64,000 nucleotides of DNA. It comes from UBA9926 sp913064795 (lineage in GTDB: Bacteria; Pseudomonadota; Gammaproteobacteria; Pseudomonadales; Azotimanducaceae). The DNA is taken from NCBI GenBank assembly GCA_045560765.1, contig JBJKZD010000009.1, forward strand, positions 496,001 through 560,000, given 5' to 3'. The notes under the pieces are model-generated. The model was not told the origin of the DNA, did no database searches, and saw nothing but the letters and a program-made list of their open reading frames with translations. Shown in pieces: positions 27,149 to 36,313 of the stretch. Each line of letters begins with the position of its first letter. Within the stretch, counting starts at the first letter, position 1. Made by a program: the position numbers and the translations under genes.

Positions 27149-27822
27149 TCAAGAACCATCCACCAACACAGTTTTTAGCCGATTACTCAGCGGGCGCATT
27201 ATCACTCGCCCCTGCAATCTCAGTCACGACTCATTTGCAGTTCTGCGACCAATGCCGAGAGGCGGTCAGTGGGCTCAATGCCCTTGGCGGCGAGCTGCTG
27301 AGCGATTGCGAAGGCATCGAGATTTCGTCGTCCTTACTTGCCGATACGCTTGATCAACTGGACGCACAGCTAGACGATACGCCTTCCAGCACTGTCGCAG
27401 TACCCGACGCCAACACACTGGTGGACACGGAGTTAGCCAATGAAATACCTGATTACTTGCACAAGTTCGTTGGCCGATCGACCTTAAATTGGCGATCTTT
27501 ATCCTCTTCCGTCTCGGTTGCCCCTATTACCGTTGGTGAGACCGAATACGAGCTCGCACTACACAGAATTGAAGCAGGCGGTAGAACGCCGATACACGAC
27601 CACCAAGGTACAGAAGTCACTGTGGTCCTGAAAGGGACCTTCTCAGACGAACAAGGCATGTATCACGAGGGCGACTTTTTAATCCGAGAAGCCGGAGAGG
27701 TTCATCAGCCGATCGCCGCACAAAACGAATCTTGCGTCTGCCTCTCTGTCCTTTCAGCACCCATCAAACTAACCGGCATCAAGCAGGTCCTGAATCCTTT
27801 CATGCGTTTCAACCCGAGTTAG
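27145..27822 (+). CDS. chrR: ChrR-type zinc anti-sigma factor with cupin sensor domain
   Basis: A 225-residue protein. The N-terminal zinc anti-sigma domain has H5, H30, C34 and C37 (THLQFCDQC). The C-terminal cupin has H151, H153, E157 and H187, the full metal-binding set of ChrR and offset uniformly from the Rhodobacter numbering. It holds the sigma factor inactive until singlet oxygen or a related signal is sensed. The start overlaps the sigma gene as ATGA. It converges with a dioxygenase gene 38 bases downstream. Confidence 0.92.
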   Translation: MIKNHPPTQFLADYSAGALSLAPAISVTTHLQFCDQCREAVSGLNALGGELLSDCEGIEISSSLLADTLDQLDAQLDDTPSSTVAVPDANTLVDTELANEIPDYLHKFVGRSTLNWRSLSSSVSVAPITVGETEYELALHRIEAGGRTPIHDHQGTEVTVVLKGTFSDEQGMYHEGDFLIREAGEVHQPIAAQNESCVCLSVLSAPIKLTGIKQVLNPFMRFNPS

Positions 27823-27860
27823 CCCTCGAGGCTGAACCGCTCAGCTCTTCTACTGGCGTC

Positions 27861-28871
27861 TTACAATCGGTAGGGCGTCGGATCAAAGCCCAAGGGTCCA
27901 TACCGCGCGGCAACCGCTGCCAGCGTAGCCTCTGTCCAATAGGCGTTCCCAGGCGCTGGAAATCCCATCACCGTTCTCTGCAGCACCGAGCAGGTCGCTA
28001 TCCATTTCTCCAAAAACTGACTGGGTCGATACGCAGACCAAGACCATCCCGGATGCAGGGTGCTCACCCACTCCGCATCTGCCACTCTGAATGTCATATT
28101 CTGGGCTAAGCGCCGCGTCCCAGGCTTTAGGGGCGTTCCTCGGTGCCACGTATCGTGGCGATACAACAGGATGTCGCCTTGTCGAAAATCAACATAGACT
28201 TCCCGATCGTAAAGTTGCGCTCGAAAATCAAACATTTCGGGATGACTAGCTTTCAAAACAGCCTCGGCAGATGCTCGATCATTGATGAACGGCAATGCAC
28301 CGATCCCTGGAGAGTCTATGATCGGCCAGCGATACGCAACATCATCCCGGCCGGTTCGAGGCACCACTGCCGTTTCACCCCCGCAATCTCTTGCATCCGA
28401 GTAATAGACTATCAGTTCTACGGCTTCTGGATGGTTCCACTCGGGAGGATGGACGAGGGAATGGTTTGGATAATCCACGTGGATTCTCTGGTCCATATTG
28501 TCCTGGCTAGAAACTTTCTCAACGCGTCCGTATTTAGGCCATAGATCCGATTGTGTAAGACGAAGCCGCTCGACATCGACGGCCAGCAAGCTGGCGATCG
28601 CTTGAAGCAGTTGTGGGTTTAGGGTGATTTCGTTGAATATTCGGTGCCCGGAGGGGAACACCCAAGCGCCATTGCTACCAAAGTCGGTGATACTTGCGGC
28701 CACCTCAGTGCCTGGTTTTGGAAACGTTTCATCAGCGAGTGCTAACAGTTCCTGCAGGTCGTGGGGATCAATCAGACCTTGGACCAACGTATAGCCGGAC
28801 TCCCGCCATTGAGACACTTGCCTCTCGGACAGCCGACCTGATTCGGCCAATTCTGCGGATATTAGCGCCAT
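27861..28871 (-). CDS. phytanoyl-CoA dioxygenase family protein (1)
   Basis: A 336-residue non-heme Fe(II)/2-oxoglutarate oxygenase. The iron triad is H131-x-D133 (IHVDYPNH) and H243 (DTWHRG), with R253 for 2-oxoglutarate. GGAG and AGGT lie just ahead of the ATG. It probably hydroxylates a small lipid or secondary metabolite. It is separated by about 70 bases from the leftward acyl-CoA dehydrogenases, so it could be the last gene of that unit. It is not close in sequence to the pair at 61.7-63.5 kb. Confidence 0.85.
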   Translation of the reverse strand: MALISAELAESGRLSERQVSQWRESGYTLVQGLIDPHDLQELLALADETFPKPGTEVAASITDFGSNGAWVFPSGHRIFNEITLNPQLLQAIASLLAVDVERLRLTQSDLWPKYGRVEKVSSQDNMDQRIHVDYPNHSLVHPPEWNHPEAVELIVYYSDARDCGGETAVVPRTGRDDVAYRWPIIDSPGIGALPFINDRASAEAVLKASHPEMFDFRAQLYDREVYVDFRQGDILLYRHDTWHRGTPLKPGTRRLAQNMTFRVADAEWVSTLHPGWSWSAYRPSQFLEKWIATCSVLQRTVMGFPAPGNAYWTEATLAAVAARYGPLGFDPTPYRL

Positions 28872-28943
28872 ACCTGCTCCATGGCTCAGTAGCTCAAACC
28901 AGCGATAATGATAATCGAACGCTCAGCAAACCTTCACTGATCA

Positions 28944-30050
28944 TCAAAAGAAAAGGCCACCCAATTTTTGCCGCTGATAGCGTTCGTCGCCTAATTGATA
29001 TTGTGACCACAACGCGCGTCTCAAAAAAAGCTGAGCGTCACAATCGTAGGTGAACCCAAACCCACCATGGAACTGGATTCCTCGATCACCTGCCTCTGAA
29101 AACTGCTCACTGGCACAGCACTTGGCCATCCTGATAGCCGTTTCGACTGCACTCGCTGACTCGTTTTCGCGCCACGCGGTTGCCGCATGATAGACAGTCG
29201 ACCGAACCAACTCCGAGCCCAAAAGCATGTCAACGGTAGGATGCTTCAAGGCCTGGTAACTTCCGATGAGCTTGTCAAATTGCTTGCGTGTATTGAGATA
29301 ATCCACCACCACCTCGAGCACACCGGCTAGGCCACCGGACATTTCTGCAGCGATCAACATCATCGAGGCCATCTCAAATGGGTGGAATTGACACAGGGGC
29401 AACACATCATCTGGCGATACAGCTACATCAGAGAACTGAACGCAATAGCTGTGCCGTGTTTCATCGATAACGGTTTCCCGTTCGAACTGACTCGATTCAA
29501 GGGATTCACTAGAAACCAAGCACCAAACCGGTTTCCCTTGAAGACGCGCTGAAACAATGAACACCTCAGCAACTTCCGCGTCTGGCACCAACATCTTGGT
29601 TCCTGAAAGGGTGAACTCCCCCGAATCTGTAGGCGTTAGCACCGCATCAATGGCACCCAGATCCCAGTTTCCATCATTTTCTTGGTAGGCAACCGCAGCG
29701 ATGGTTCCAGCGCTGATTTTGGGGAGCCAAGTACTTTTTTGATTATCACTGCCATCTTGGATCAACACTTGAGCCGCCAAAGTCGTCGCTAACAAGGGGG
29801 TATCCATTAACTGACGACCCATCGCTTCAAAGATAGGGACAGCATCCGCCAAATTCATTCCGAGCCCGCCATAACTCTCAGGAATCGAAATCCCCAACCA
29901 ACCTAGATCCACCATGGTCTGCCAAAGCGCTGGATCCATGGCAGTGCCTGCATTGATGACGTCTCGAACCGCTGATCTAGGCGCTTGGTTCTGGCAAAAC
30001 TCGTTGGCTGTATCGAGCAACATGGCTTGCTCTTCTGAAAATACAATCAC
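28944..30050 (-). CDS. acyl-CoA dehydrogenase, small-subunit type
   Basis: A 368-residue ACAD. The N-terminal helices (FSEEQAMLLDTANEF) and the C-terminal IQFHGGFGFTYDCDAQLFLRRA are recognisable. The middle domain is degenerate and lacks the usual GSD-type motif, as seen in one subunit of heteromeric ACADs used for sterols or side chains. GTG at 30050 has AGGAGG five bases ahead. It lies nine bases after the next ACAD gene, which fits a heteromeric pair. Confidence 0.87.
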   Translation of the reverse strand: MIVFSEEQAMLLDTANEFCQNQAPRSAVRDVINAGTAMDPALWQTMVDLGWLGISIPESYGGLGMNLADAVPIFEAMGRQLMDTPLLATTLAAQVLIQDGSDNQKSTWLPKISAGTIAAVAYQENDGNWDLGAIDAVLTPTDSGEFTLSGTKMLVPDAEVAEVFIVSARLQGKPVWCLVSSESLESSQFERETVIDETRHSYCVQFSDVAVSPDDVLPLCQFHPFEMASMMLIAAEMSGGLAGVLEVVVDYLNTRKQFDKLIGSYQALKHPTVDMLLGSELVRSTVYHAATAWRENESASAVETAIRMAKCCASEQFSEAGDRGIQFHGGFGFTYDCDAQLFLRRALWSQYQLGDERYQRQKLGGLFF

Positions 30051-30059
30051 TATCGCCTC

Positions 30060-31256
30060 CTAGCTTTTCGGTAATCCCAAAACCCGTTCGCCGAGAATAT
30101 TTTTTTGAATTTGCGAGGTGCCGCCACCGATCGTGGCTGAGAACGCATTCAGATAGGAGCGCTGCCACTTACCACCATCCATTGCCTGCTCACTAATGTA
30201 GCGAGCGCCGTTCGCTCCTTGAAGAGAGAGCGCAAACCGAGTCATCTTTCGCTTTAGCTCACTACCACGCAACTTTGAAGACATCGCAACCGCGGTCGGA
30301 TAGGTCTGATTCAAAGCGGGTATCTTCGCTTTTGACCCCATCAAGCCGTTCCCTCTCGCTTCAAGAACGAGTTTAGTAAGCTCATCACGGGTTAGCGGAT
30401 CATCGATCGCTGGTTGACCGTTTCGGGTGGCTCTGCGAGCAAGTTCGATAATGTCGTTAATATTGAGGTCCATCATCGACAGACCACCCGCCTGCCCCCC
30501 CACTGCACCGCGCTCAAACATCAGCGTCTTCATTGCGACAGACCAACCCTCACCCTCCTGTCCAAGCATACAATCGGCGGGGATTCGGGCATCATCAAAA
30601 TAGGTCTGGCAAAAACCATACTCTCCCGTCAATTTCTTAATCGGGGTTGGATCGATGCCAGAGACAGTCATTGGCGCAAGGAAGAAACTCAGTCCAGCGT
30701 ACTTATTGGATCCTTCCGTGGACGTTCGCGCAATCAGGATCATGTATTTTGCATAGCTGCCAAGACTGGTCCAAATTTTGGAACCATTAACAACGTATTC
30801 ATCGCCATCCTTGACGGCCCGAACCTGAGCATTGCCTAAATCAGAGCCGTGATCAGGCTCAGAAAAACCTTGGCACCAAATGTCTTCAGCGCTGAGGATA
30901 TTTTTTATGTAGCGATTTTTATCCGCTTCTGATCCCATATCCAAGATCAAAGGCCCTGCCCAATTCAAACCGATGGTATTCGGTACAAACGGGACCCGGG
31001 CGACGGCCATTTCTTGATTGACGATCTCTTGCATCAGCTGAGGCTGTCCGCCACCGCCGTAAGCTTCCGGCCACGACATACCGAGATAGCCCGCCTCAAA
31101 TACCTTCCGCTGCCAATCTCGTAGGAACTCGAATTGTTGGTCGGTGCCGACCTCCATAAAAGTTTCCGGTAACAAAAATCCAGGATCAGCGGGTTTATTA
31201 TCGCTAAGCCAAGCGCGGACTTGGACGCGAAATTCATCTATTTCGGCTGGGTTCAT
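30060..31256 (-). CDS. acyl-CoA dehydrogenase, catalytic-subunit type
   Basis: A 398-residue ACAD with GFSEPDHGSDLGNAQ and VVNGSKIWTSLGSYA around the FAD and substrate, and IGGGTSQIQKNILGERVLGLP at the end. The ATG at 31256 is chosen for AGGAG five bases ahead; the frame is open 13 codons more. It is the first of two adjacent ACAD genes. In actinobacteria and marine gammaproteobacteria such alpha-2-beta-2 pairs dehydrogenate CoA esters of bulky side chains. That pairing is inferred here. Confidence 0.9.
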   Translation of the reverse strand: MNPAEIDEFRVQVRAWLSDNKPADPGFLLPETFMEVGTDQQFEFLRDWQRKVFEAGYLGMSWPEAYGGGGQPQLMQEIVNQEMAVARVPFVPNTIGLNWAGPLILDMGSEADKNRYIKNILSAEDIWCQGFSEPDHGSDLGNAQVRAVKDGDEYVVNGSKIWTSLGSYAKYMILIARTSTEGSNKYAGLSFFLAPMTVSGIDPTPIKKLTGEYGFCQTYFDDARIPADCMLGQEGEGWSVAMKTLMFERGAVGGQAGGLSMMDLNINDIIELARRATRNGQPAIDDPLTRDELTKLVLEARGNGLMGSKAKIPALNQTYPTAVAMSSKLRGSELKRKMTRFALSLQGANGARYISEQAMDGGKWQRSYLNAFSATIGGGTSQIQKNILGERVLGLPKS

Positions 31257-31374
31257 TGATTCTCCTAAAGCTAGATTTCGCCTCTGAAGCATCATAGGGA
31301 CTAACTAGGCTGTTGACTACAGCCTGGAAACTGGTGATGAAGGCGCATAGATTGCTTCAATCCAGTGCTACAAA

Positions 31375-31554
31375 CTAATCTTTTTTAGTGCTGATCCGAA
31401 TGTGACGAGAACCACTTTGACTGTTCTGTCCGCTGACACCGTTAGGAATCTCTTGAATCTTCTTCCCTGATGCTAGGAAAGCCTCGGTCTCAGACACTAT
31501 TTTATCACGCAAGGATTGCTGCGCCTGTCCTTCAGAAATTGCTTTTTTAACCAT
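31375..31554 (-). CDS. conserved small basic protein, unknown function
   Basis: A 59-residue protein starting at 31554, 16 bases after the RNA-binding gene. The central ASGKKIQEIPNGVSGQ looks conserved and the tail SRHIRISTKKD is basic. Similar small proteins are recalled beside cold-shock or RNA-binding genes in gammaproteobacteria. It could act with the RRM protein. No enzyme motif is present. Confidence 0.6.
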   Translation of the reverse strand: MVKKAISEGQAQQSLRDKIVSETEAFLASGKKIQEIPNGVSGQNSQSGSRHIRISTKKD

Positions 31555-31570
31555 AATATTTTTCTCGCGC

Positions 31571-31831
31571 TTATCGACGCGAACGCTCCTCTCGTGGTCG
31601 TGCTTCATTAACGGTCAATGCTCGACCGCCTACATCTTTACCGTTTAAAGCATCGATTGCTGCTTTCGCTGCTTGGTCTTCACTCATTTCAATAAAACCA
31701 AACCCTTTAGAGCGGCCCGTCTCTCGATCATTGATGATGACCGCATCAGCGACGCCGCCAAAAGCTTCAAACATCTCTGAGAGCTCTTCGAGCGTCATCT
31801 TAAAGGGTAAATTTCCTACGTAGATCTTCAC
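31571..31831 (-). CDS. RRM-family RNA-binding protein
   Basis: An 86-residue single RNA-recognition motif. RNP2 is IYVGNL at residues 3-8 and RNP1 is KGFGFIEM near 43-50, with a short arginine- and glutamate-rich tail. The start is a GTG at 31831 with AAGGA six bases ahead. Such proteins bind single-stranded RNA and often respond to cold. It is followed closely by the small basic protein. Confidence 0.92.
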   Translation of the reverse strand: MKIYVGNLPFKMTLEELSEMFEAFGGVADAVIINDRETGRSKGFGFIEMSEDQAAKAAIDALNGKDVGGRALTVNEARPREERSRR

Positions 31832-31920
31832 GCATTTTCCTTATTACTGCTTTTTTTGCCGCTTGTTATTGCTGATGCAATGGGGAGTCCAGAGCCAACC
31901 CAAGCCAACACCCACTTACC

Positions 31921-32388
31921 TTACGAATGCAGATGCCCGTGATCGATTTCTTCTTCCGTTGCCGGTCTTACGCTCAAGATCTCAACATCAAAGTGAAGCG
32001 TTTGACCGGCGAGGGGATGATTACCATCAACCGTAACTTCATCCGCTTCGATCTGGGTCACCGACACCGTTTGCTGCTGACCCTGTTGGTCTGACGCGGT
32101 GAACCGCATACCCACTTCGATCACCTCTACACCAGGGAACGCCGATCGAGGCACAACTTGAATCAGGTCCGCTTCCACATCGCCGTAGGCCAATTCAGGC
32201 GGGATCACAGCATGAACTTGGTCTCCAGGACCCTGACCTTCCAACTCAGCTTCAAGCCCAGGAATCAATCCCCCAGATCCATGGATATAACTCAACGGGT
32301 CCTGATCCCGTGAGGAATCCACCACCGTACCCGCATCATCGGTCAGGGTGTAATGCATCACGACTGCAGCATTTTGGGTAATCTTCAT
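31921..32388 (-). CDS. slyD: FKBP-type peptidyl-prolyl isomerase (SlyD-like)
   Basis: A 155-residue protein with the FKBP halves split by the SlyD insert-in-flap domain. VVMHYTLTDDAG and YIHGSGGLIPGLEAELEG open it, and DGNHPLAGQTLHFDVEIL closes it. The tail is short (DHGHLHS) and only weakly histidine-rich, so metal storage as in E. coli SlyD is probably reduced. It is a cytosolic folding helper. The next gene downstream on the same strand is the RRM protein. Confidence 0.9.
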   Translation of the reverse strand: MKITQNAAVVMHYTLTDDAGTVVDSSRDQDPLSYIHGSGGLIPGLEAELEGQGPGDQVHAVIPPELAYGDVEADLIQVVPRSAFPGVEVIEVGMRFTASDQQGQQQTVSVTQIEADEVTVDGNHPLAGQTLHFDVEILSVRPATEEEIDHGHLHS

Positions 32389-32707
32389 GGCTGTTTCACT
32401 GGGTCGTCCAGAATTTGGGTCTGGCGCCGCGCCACCTGCCAGTCAAATTCAACGATTTCTCTGTATCAACTGGACTTTTTACACAAACTTGAAACACAAA
32501 CAGTGAAGGGAAAGAGACAGTTAACTTTGCGCGAGCCGCCATACTACCCGATATCACCCTCAATACCTAGTTAGCACCGTCTATTCGTCGCTTCCGAGAT
32601 CAATCCGACCCAAAAACCTTGAGTAGACTCACAGCGCGACCCTTGGCAGACTGGGGCCCGGATCACGATGACACGCTCGCACATCGCTCACAGTTCAGGA
32701 TCGTTCG
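32389..32707. other. 319-base divergent intergenic region
   Basis: This lies between slyD (leftward) and the MFS carrier (rightward) and should hold both promoters. No hairpin, repeat or small gene stood out. Confidence 0.4.
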
Positions 32708-34045
32708 ATGACCTCCATTTCAAAATCTACTGCTTGGATCTATGGCTCTGTCAGTCTGCCGCTTGCGATTATCGGTTACCCACTGGCGGTATGGATACCA
32801 CGACTTTACTCGACCGAAATCGGCATTGATCTGGGACTAATCGGTCTTGTTATTTTTTCAGCGGCTATCTTTGATGCGCTATCCGATCCTGCCATGGGCT
32901 TTATGTCAGACCGGTTTCAAACTCGCTGGGGACGCCGTAAACCTTGGATTGCCATTGGCGTGCCCGTTTATGCGGTTGCGGTTTGGATGCTGCTTAATCC
33001 AGACCAAGGCAGCACCGTGCTTTATTTGGCACTTTTTTTCATTTTGCTCAGACTTGCCACCACCCTTTTAGGTCTGCCCTACGCGGCCTGGGGCATGGAG
33101 TTGTCGAGCGAATACCACGCCAGAACGATGATTCAATCGGCGCGTGAAAAATATGTTCTGGCTGGACTGATTGTCGCGTCAGCGATCGTGCTCATCTCGG
33201 AGGAAGTCTTTGACGATCGCACCGCCAGTTTTGTCCTGAGCAATTTTTCTTGGGTCATTGTGACGTTGCTGCCCATTACGGCGCTCGTGGTGCTGATGAA
33301 GGTACCCGAAGTTTCAGTGCCAAAGGCACCCTCAGTCTCTTTATTTCAATCCCTCAAAAGTATGAGTCGAAACCAGCTGTTTTTTAGAATTTTGGCCATA
33401 GAGCTGCTGATTGCAGGCGGTGAGAATTTCCGAAACACCCTCTCTTTATTTTTTGTCCAGGACTATATTGGCGCCGACCGAGTAGGAAGGCTGTATGTGC
33501 TTTACTTCGGAATTGGTTTGCTCGCCATTCCTGTCTGGGATTGGATTGCGCACCGTTTCGGGAAGCACCAATCATTGGCAGCTGCAATGGTAATGGTGAG
33601 TCTGATTTCGATCGCCTGTTTCATGCTTGAGCATGGGCAGGTCATCGAATTTTATGTGTTGTTTGCCTTGAAGGGATTTTGTTTTGGAGCCTTCGCCTAT
33701 CTTCCCCGAGCAATGCTGGCGGATGTTGTGGATTTTGATACGGTCAGGTCAGGCAACGCGCGACCGGCGAGCTACTTCGCGATTCTTGGCTTCATGACCA
33801 AGTGTGCGGCATCCTTCGGCGGGCTTTCGCTCCCCATTCTCGGATTGGTGGGATACTCGGTTGCGGCAGACGTGGTCAACGGCCCTACTGAACTTCTGTG
33901 GCTGGGCATCCTTTATGCAATTGTGCCCACCGCTTTATTTGTCGTCGCCTTTTATCTTTGTGTGACTTGGCCGCTGACAGCCCATCTTCACAAACGGCTT
34001 CAACGTCTCGTTGCGAGGAAACAAGCGCGATATAACGCGCAGTAG
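32708..34045 (+). CDS. MFS transporter of the GPH (MelB-like) family
   Basis: A 445-residue membrane protein with about twelve hydrophobic segments. The family loop is DALSDPAMGFMSDRFQTRWGRRKPW near residues 58-82, the glycoside-pentoside-hexuronide signature. Members import sugars or other small solutes with Na+ or H+. There is no sugar gene nearby, so the substrate is open. It is a single gene converging with the LON-domain gene 13 bases later. Confidence 0.88.
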   Translation: MTSISKSTAWIYGSVSLPLAIIGYPLAVWIPRLYSTEIGIDLGLIGLVIFSAAIFDALSDPAMGFMSDRFQTRWGRRKPWIAIGVPVYAVAVWMLLNPDQGSTVLYLALFFILLRLATTLLGLPYAAWGMELSSEYHARTMIQSAREKYVLAGLIVASAIVLISEEVFDDRTASFVLSNFSWVIVTLLPITALVVLMKVPEVSVPKAPSVSLFQSLKSMSRNQLFFRILAIELLIAGGENFRNTLSLFFVQDYIGADRVGRLYVLYFGIGLLAIPVWDWIAHRFGKHQSLAAAMVMVSLISIACFMLEHGQVIEFYVLFALKGFCFGAFAYLPRAMLADVVDFDTVRSGNARPASYFAILGFMTKCAASFGGLSLPILGLVGYSVAADVVNGPTELLWLGILYAIVPTALFVVAFYLCVTWPLTAHLHKRLQRLVARKQARYNAQ

Positions 34046-34058
34046 GCAAGGCGGCAGG

Positions 34059-34697
34059 TCAATGGACCGGATTGCCACTGAGCAGTCCGCCAATGAGGTG
34101 GAGTCTCGACTCGATAGAATTACACTCTAGCAATTGCTGCATCACATCCGCCTCGAATTTTAAGAACTGGAAAATCCGATACGAAAAATCCTCCGAGGAC
34201 TGCGTTACCCAGCTCTCTTCCGATAGGATCTTTCTCAGTTGTTCATGCTCATCGCCGATCAATGCCAATAAGCTGTCGTTGATCTCTTTTTGCAGGGCCA
34301 CATACTGTGAAGCGGCATCCTCGTCAGCCAGCAGCTCCGCACGAACAATCTTGTAGGGGAGGGTTTGTACTTCCTCAATAACCCGGTAGCGGGCAGTCAT
34401 GTCGATGGACGCATGAATACGACCATCTGGCAGGGTTTCGTGAATTCGGCAGGGCCCCGCAGAAAACACTTCAAAAGGGAGGTAGGTTGCCTGATTACTG
34501 TTGAGCGCTTCCTCCGTTGATGCTGAAGGCTTTGCTGCTCGAATCTCTTTTCGGGTATGGCAGACCCCTATAGGCCTATCGGCAGCCACACAGTCCGTCA
34601 CCATCTTGCGATACCGGGGTTCAAAAATATGTAAAGGCACTTCGTGGCCGGGAAAAGCCACAAGCTCAGGAATCGGAAACAACGCTATCTCTGCCAC
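34059..34697 (-). CDS. LON substrate-binding-domain protein
   Basis: A 212-residue protein matching only the N-terminal domain of Lon: ALFPIPELVAFPGHEVPLHIFEPRYRKM, then GRIHASIDMTARYRVIEE and a helical end. No ATPase or protease domain follows. The start is GTG with GAGGA ahead. The role is unknown; it may act as a substrate adaptor. Confidence 0.87.
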   Translation of the reverse strand: MAEIALFPIPELVAFPGHEVPLHIFEPRYRKMVTDCVAADRPIGVCHTRKEIRAAKPSASTEEALNSNQATYLPFEVFSAGPCRIHETLPDGRIHASIDMTARYRVIEEVQTLPYKIVRAELLADEDAASQYVALQKEINDSLLALIGDEHEQLRKILSEESWVTQSSEDFSYRIFQFLKFEADVMQQLLECNSIESRLHLIGGLLSGNPVH

Positions 34698-35127
34698 AGG
34701 CTGTCCTCAAGGTCTTACTGCTAGGAGCGGTCCATTCTCAACGCTTGCAAGCGCTGCTTTTTATCCATCTTACCACTGACTCCTACGTGCAGGATGACAA
34801 ATAGTGCTGAAAAAGTTGATGTTTTTTAGCCACCATGAGCCATCCTTGACGAAAACAGTCGTTGTTTTCTAATTCGAACTCGCGGCCCTATCAGCTCAGC
34901 ATTGCCAAGATTTAAACAACCTCTTCGTTCTAGTTTGGGAGCGCATGATTTAGGCGCCATTGCTTTGGGAGCCGTTGCTTTAGGCGCATCCAATGTAGAC
35001 CCTCTGATTTTTTGATGCCGTTCGAAGACCCGCCATCGATTGCACTCAAGCGTCGTGGGTTATCCGCTACATGCCCCAATTGAATTTTCTGTCATAATCT
35101 AGTCATCTCAGCGAACACATCAAGACT
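34698..35127. other. 430-base divergent intergenic region with a short tandem repeat
   Basis: This is the gap between the LON-domain gene and the luciferase-like gene. It contains four degenerate 15-bp repeats at 34937-34996. The 35 bases before the LLM gene are AT-rich and probably hold its promoter. No gene is recognised. Confidence 0.45.
34937..34996. repeat. 15-bp tandem repeat, four degenerate copies
   Basis: The units GGGAGCGCATGATTT, AGGCGCCATTGCTTT, GGGAGCCGTTGCTTT and AGGCGCATCCAATGT are contiguous. The pattern alternates GGGAGC and AGGCGC openings. It lies 130-190 bases upstream of the LLM gene. Confidence 0.65.
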
Positions 35128-36150
35128 ATGACAGCATTTTCAATTTTAGATCTAGTACCGATTACCCAGGGGAGCAATTCAGCGGCGGCTCTGGAACGCA
35201 CAAAAAATCTCGCGATCGCCGCTGAGCAATGGGGTTACAACCGCTATTGGGTCGCAGAGCACCACAACATGCCTGGGATTGCGAGCTCAGCTACTGCAGT
35301 TGTCATTGGCCACATTGCTGGTGCGACCCAGACGATTCGAGTTGGATCTGGCGGCATTATGTTGCCCAATCATGCGCCGCTCATGGTTGCTGAACAATTT
35401 GGAACCCTTGCAACCTTGTACCCCAACAGAATTGATCTCGGTCTAGGACGTGCGCCGGGAACTGATGGCCTGACCATGCAGGCGCTGCGCAGGAATCTCA
35501 ATGGCAACGTCGAAGACTTTCCCCGGGATGTCGTGGAGCTACAACATTATTTAAATGATGTGCAGCCCGGCCAGCGGGTCAGCGCAACACCAGGCAGCGG
35601 CACAAAGGTTCCCCTCTGGATTCTAGGGTCAAGCCTTTTTGGGGCCCAACTTGCGGCAATGCTGGGTCTTCCTTTCGCTTTTGCTTCCCATTTCGCTCCA
35701 ACTTATCTGACCGCTGCGCTCGAGACTTATCGTGCACAATTTAAGCCCTCTGAAACCCTTAAAGCGCCCTATGTCATGCTGGGCTTCAACCTCTGCGCCG
35801 CCGAAAGTGATGCGAAAGCCCAGTACCTTAGATCTTCCTCACTACAATCATTTGTGAATTTGCGCCGGGGCACTCCAGGTCCGTTGCCACCGCCGATTGA
35901 AGATTTTGAAACCCAGTTATCTCCAGCGGAGCAGCAAATGGTCAAAGAGATCGGTCGCTGCTCAACCGTTGGTGATCTTGATACCGTGACTGACGGCTTT
36001 GCGCGGTTTATCGAGGAAACAGGCGCCGATGAATTAATGTTGGTCTCATCAATTTTTGACCCAGAACGGCGCCTTCGCAGCTATGAAATTGGGGCATTGG
36101 CCATGGAACGATTGAACCTGCCTCAAGCCGAGCCGATTGCTCACGGCTGA
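35128..36150 (+). CDS. LLM-class flavin-dependent oxidoreductase (YhbW-like)
   Basis: A 340-residue luciferase-like TIM-barrel monooxygenase. RYWVAEHHNMPGIASSA and IRVGSGGIMLPNHAPLMVAEQFGTL are the signatures of the MsnO8/YhbW subgroup, which uses FMNH2. The C-terminus has GADELMLVSSIFD. It is a single gene followed by a hairpin with a T-run. The substrate is unknown. Confidence 0.9.
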   Translation: MTAFSILDLVPITQGSNSAAALERTKNLAIAAEQWGYNRYWVAEHHNMPGIASSATAVVIGHIAGATQTIRVGSGGIMLPNHAPLMVAEQFGTLATLYPNRIDLGLGRAPGTDGLTMQALRRNLNGNVEDFPRDVVELQHYLNDVQPGQRVSATPGSGTKVPLWILGSSLFGAQLAAMLGLPFAFASHFAPTYLTAALETYRAQFKPSETLKAPYVMLGFNLCAAESDAKAQYLRSSSLQSFVNLRRGTPGPLPPPIEDFETQLSPAEQQMVKEIGRCSTVGDLDTVTDGFARFIEETGADELMLVSSIFDPERRLRSYEIGALAMERLNLPQAEPIAHG

Positions 36151-36208
36151 GCAATTGTCGAGTGCTTGGCGACGCTGGCGCATCTAAAGACTCTACGACG
36201 AAATATCC

Positions 36209-36232
36209 AAACAGGGCATTAAAGCCTGTTTT
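36209..36232 (+). terminator. probable rho-independent terminator after the LLM gene
   Basis: AAACAGG pairs with CCTGTTT across a short loop and is followed by TTGTT. It lies about 60 bases after the stop codon. Confidence 0.6.
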
Positions 36233-36264
36233 GTTCCTCGGTTAGCGTTTGATGCCTAACGGCT

Positions 36265-36288
36265 GAGGGGTTTTATCACCAACCCCTC
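36265..36288. terminator. inverted repeat between convergent genes
   Basis: GAGGGGTT and AACCCCTC form a perfect 8-bp stem with an eight-base loop, 25 bases from the end of the leftward SDR gene. There is no T-run in either direction, so it may be a transcript-end stabiliser rather than a classical terminator. Confidence 0.4.
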
Positions 36289-36313
36289 CAAAATCTTCGC
36301 GTTGAGGGTTTGC

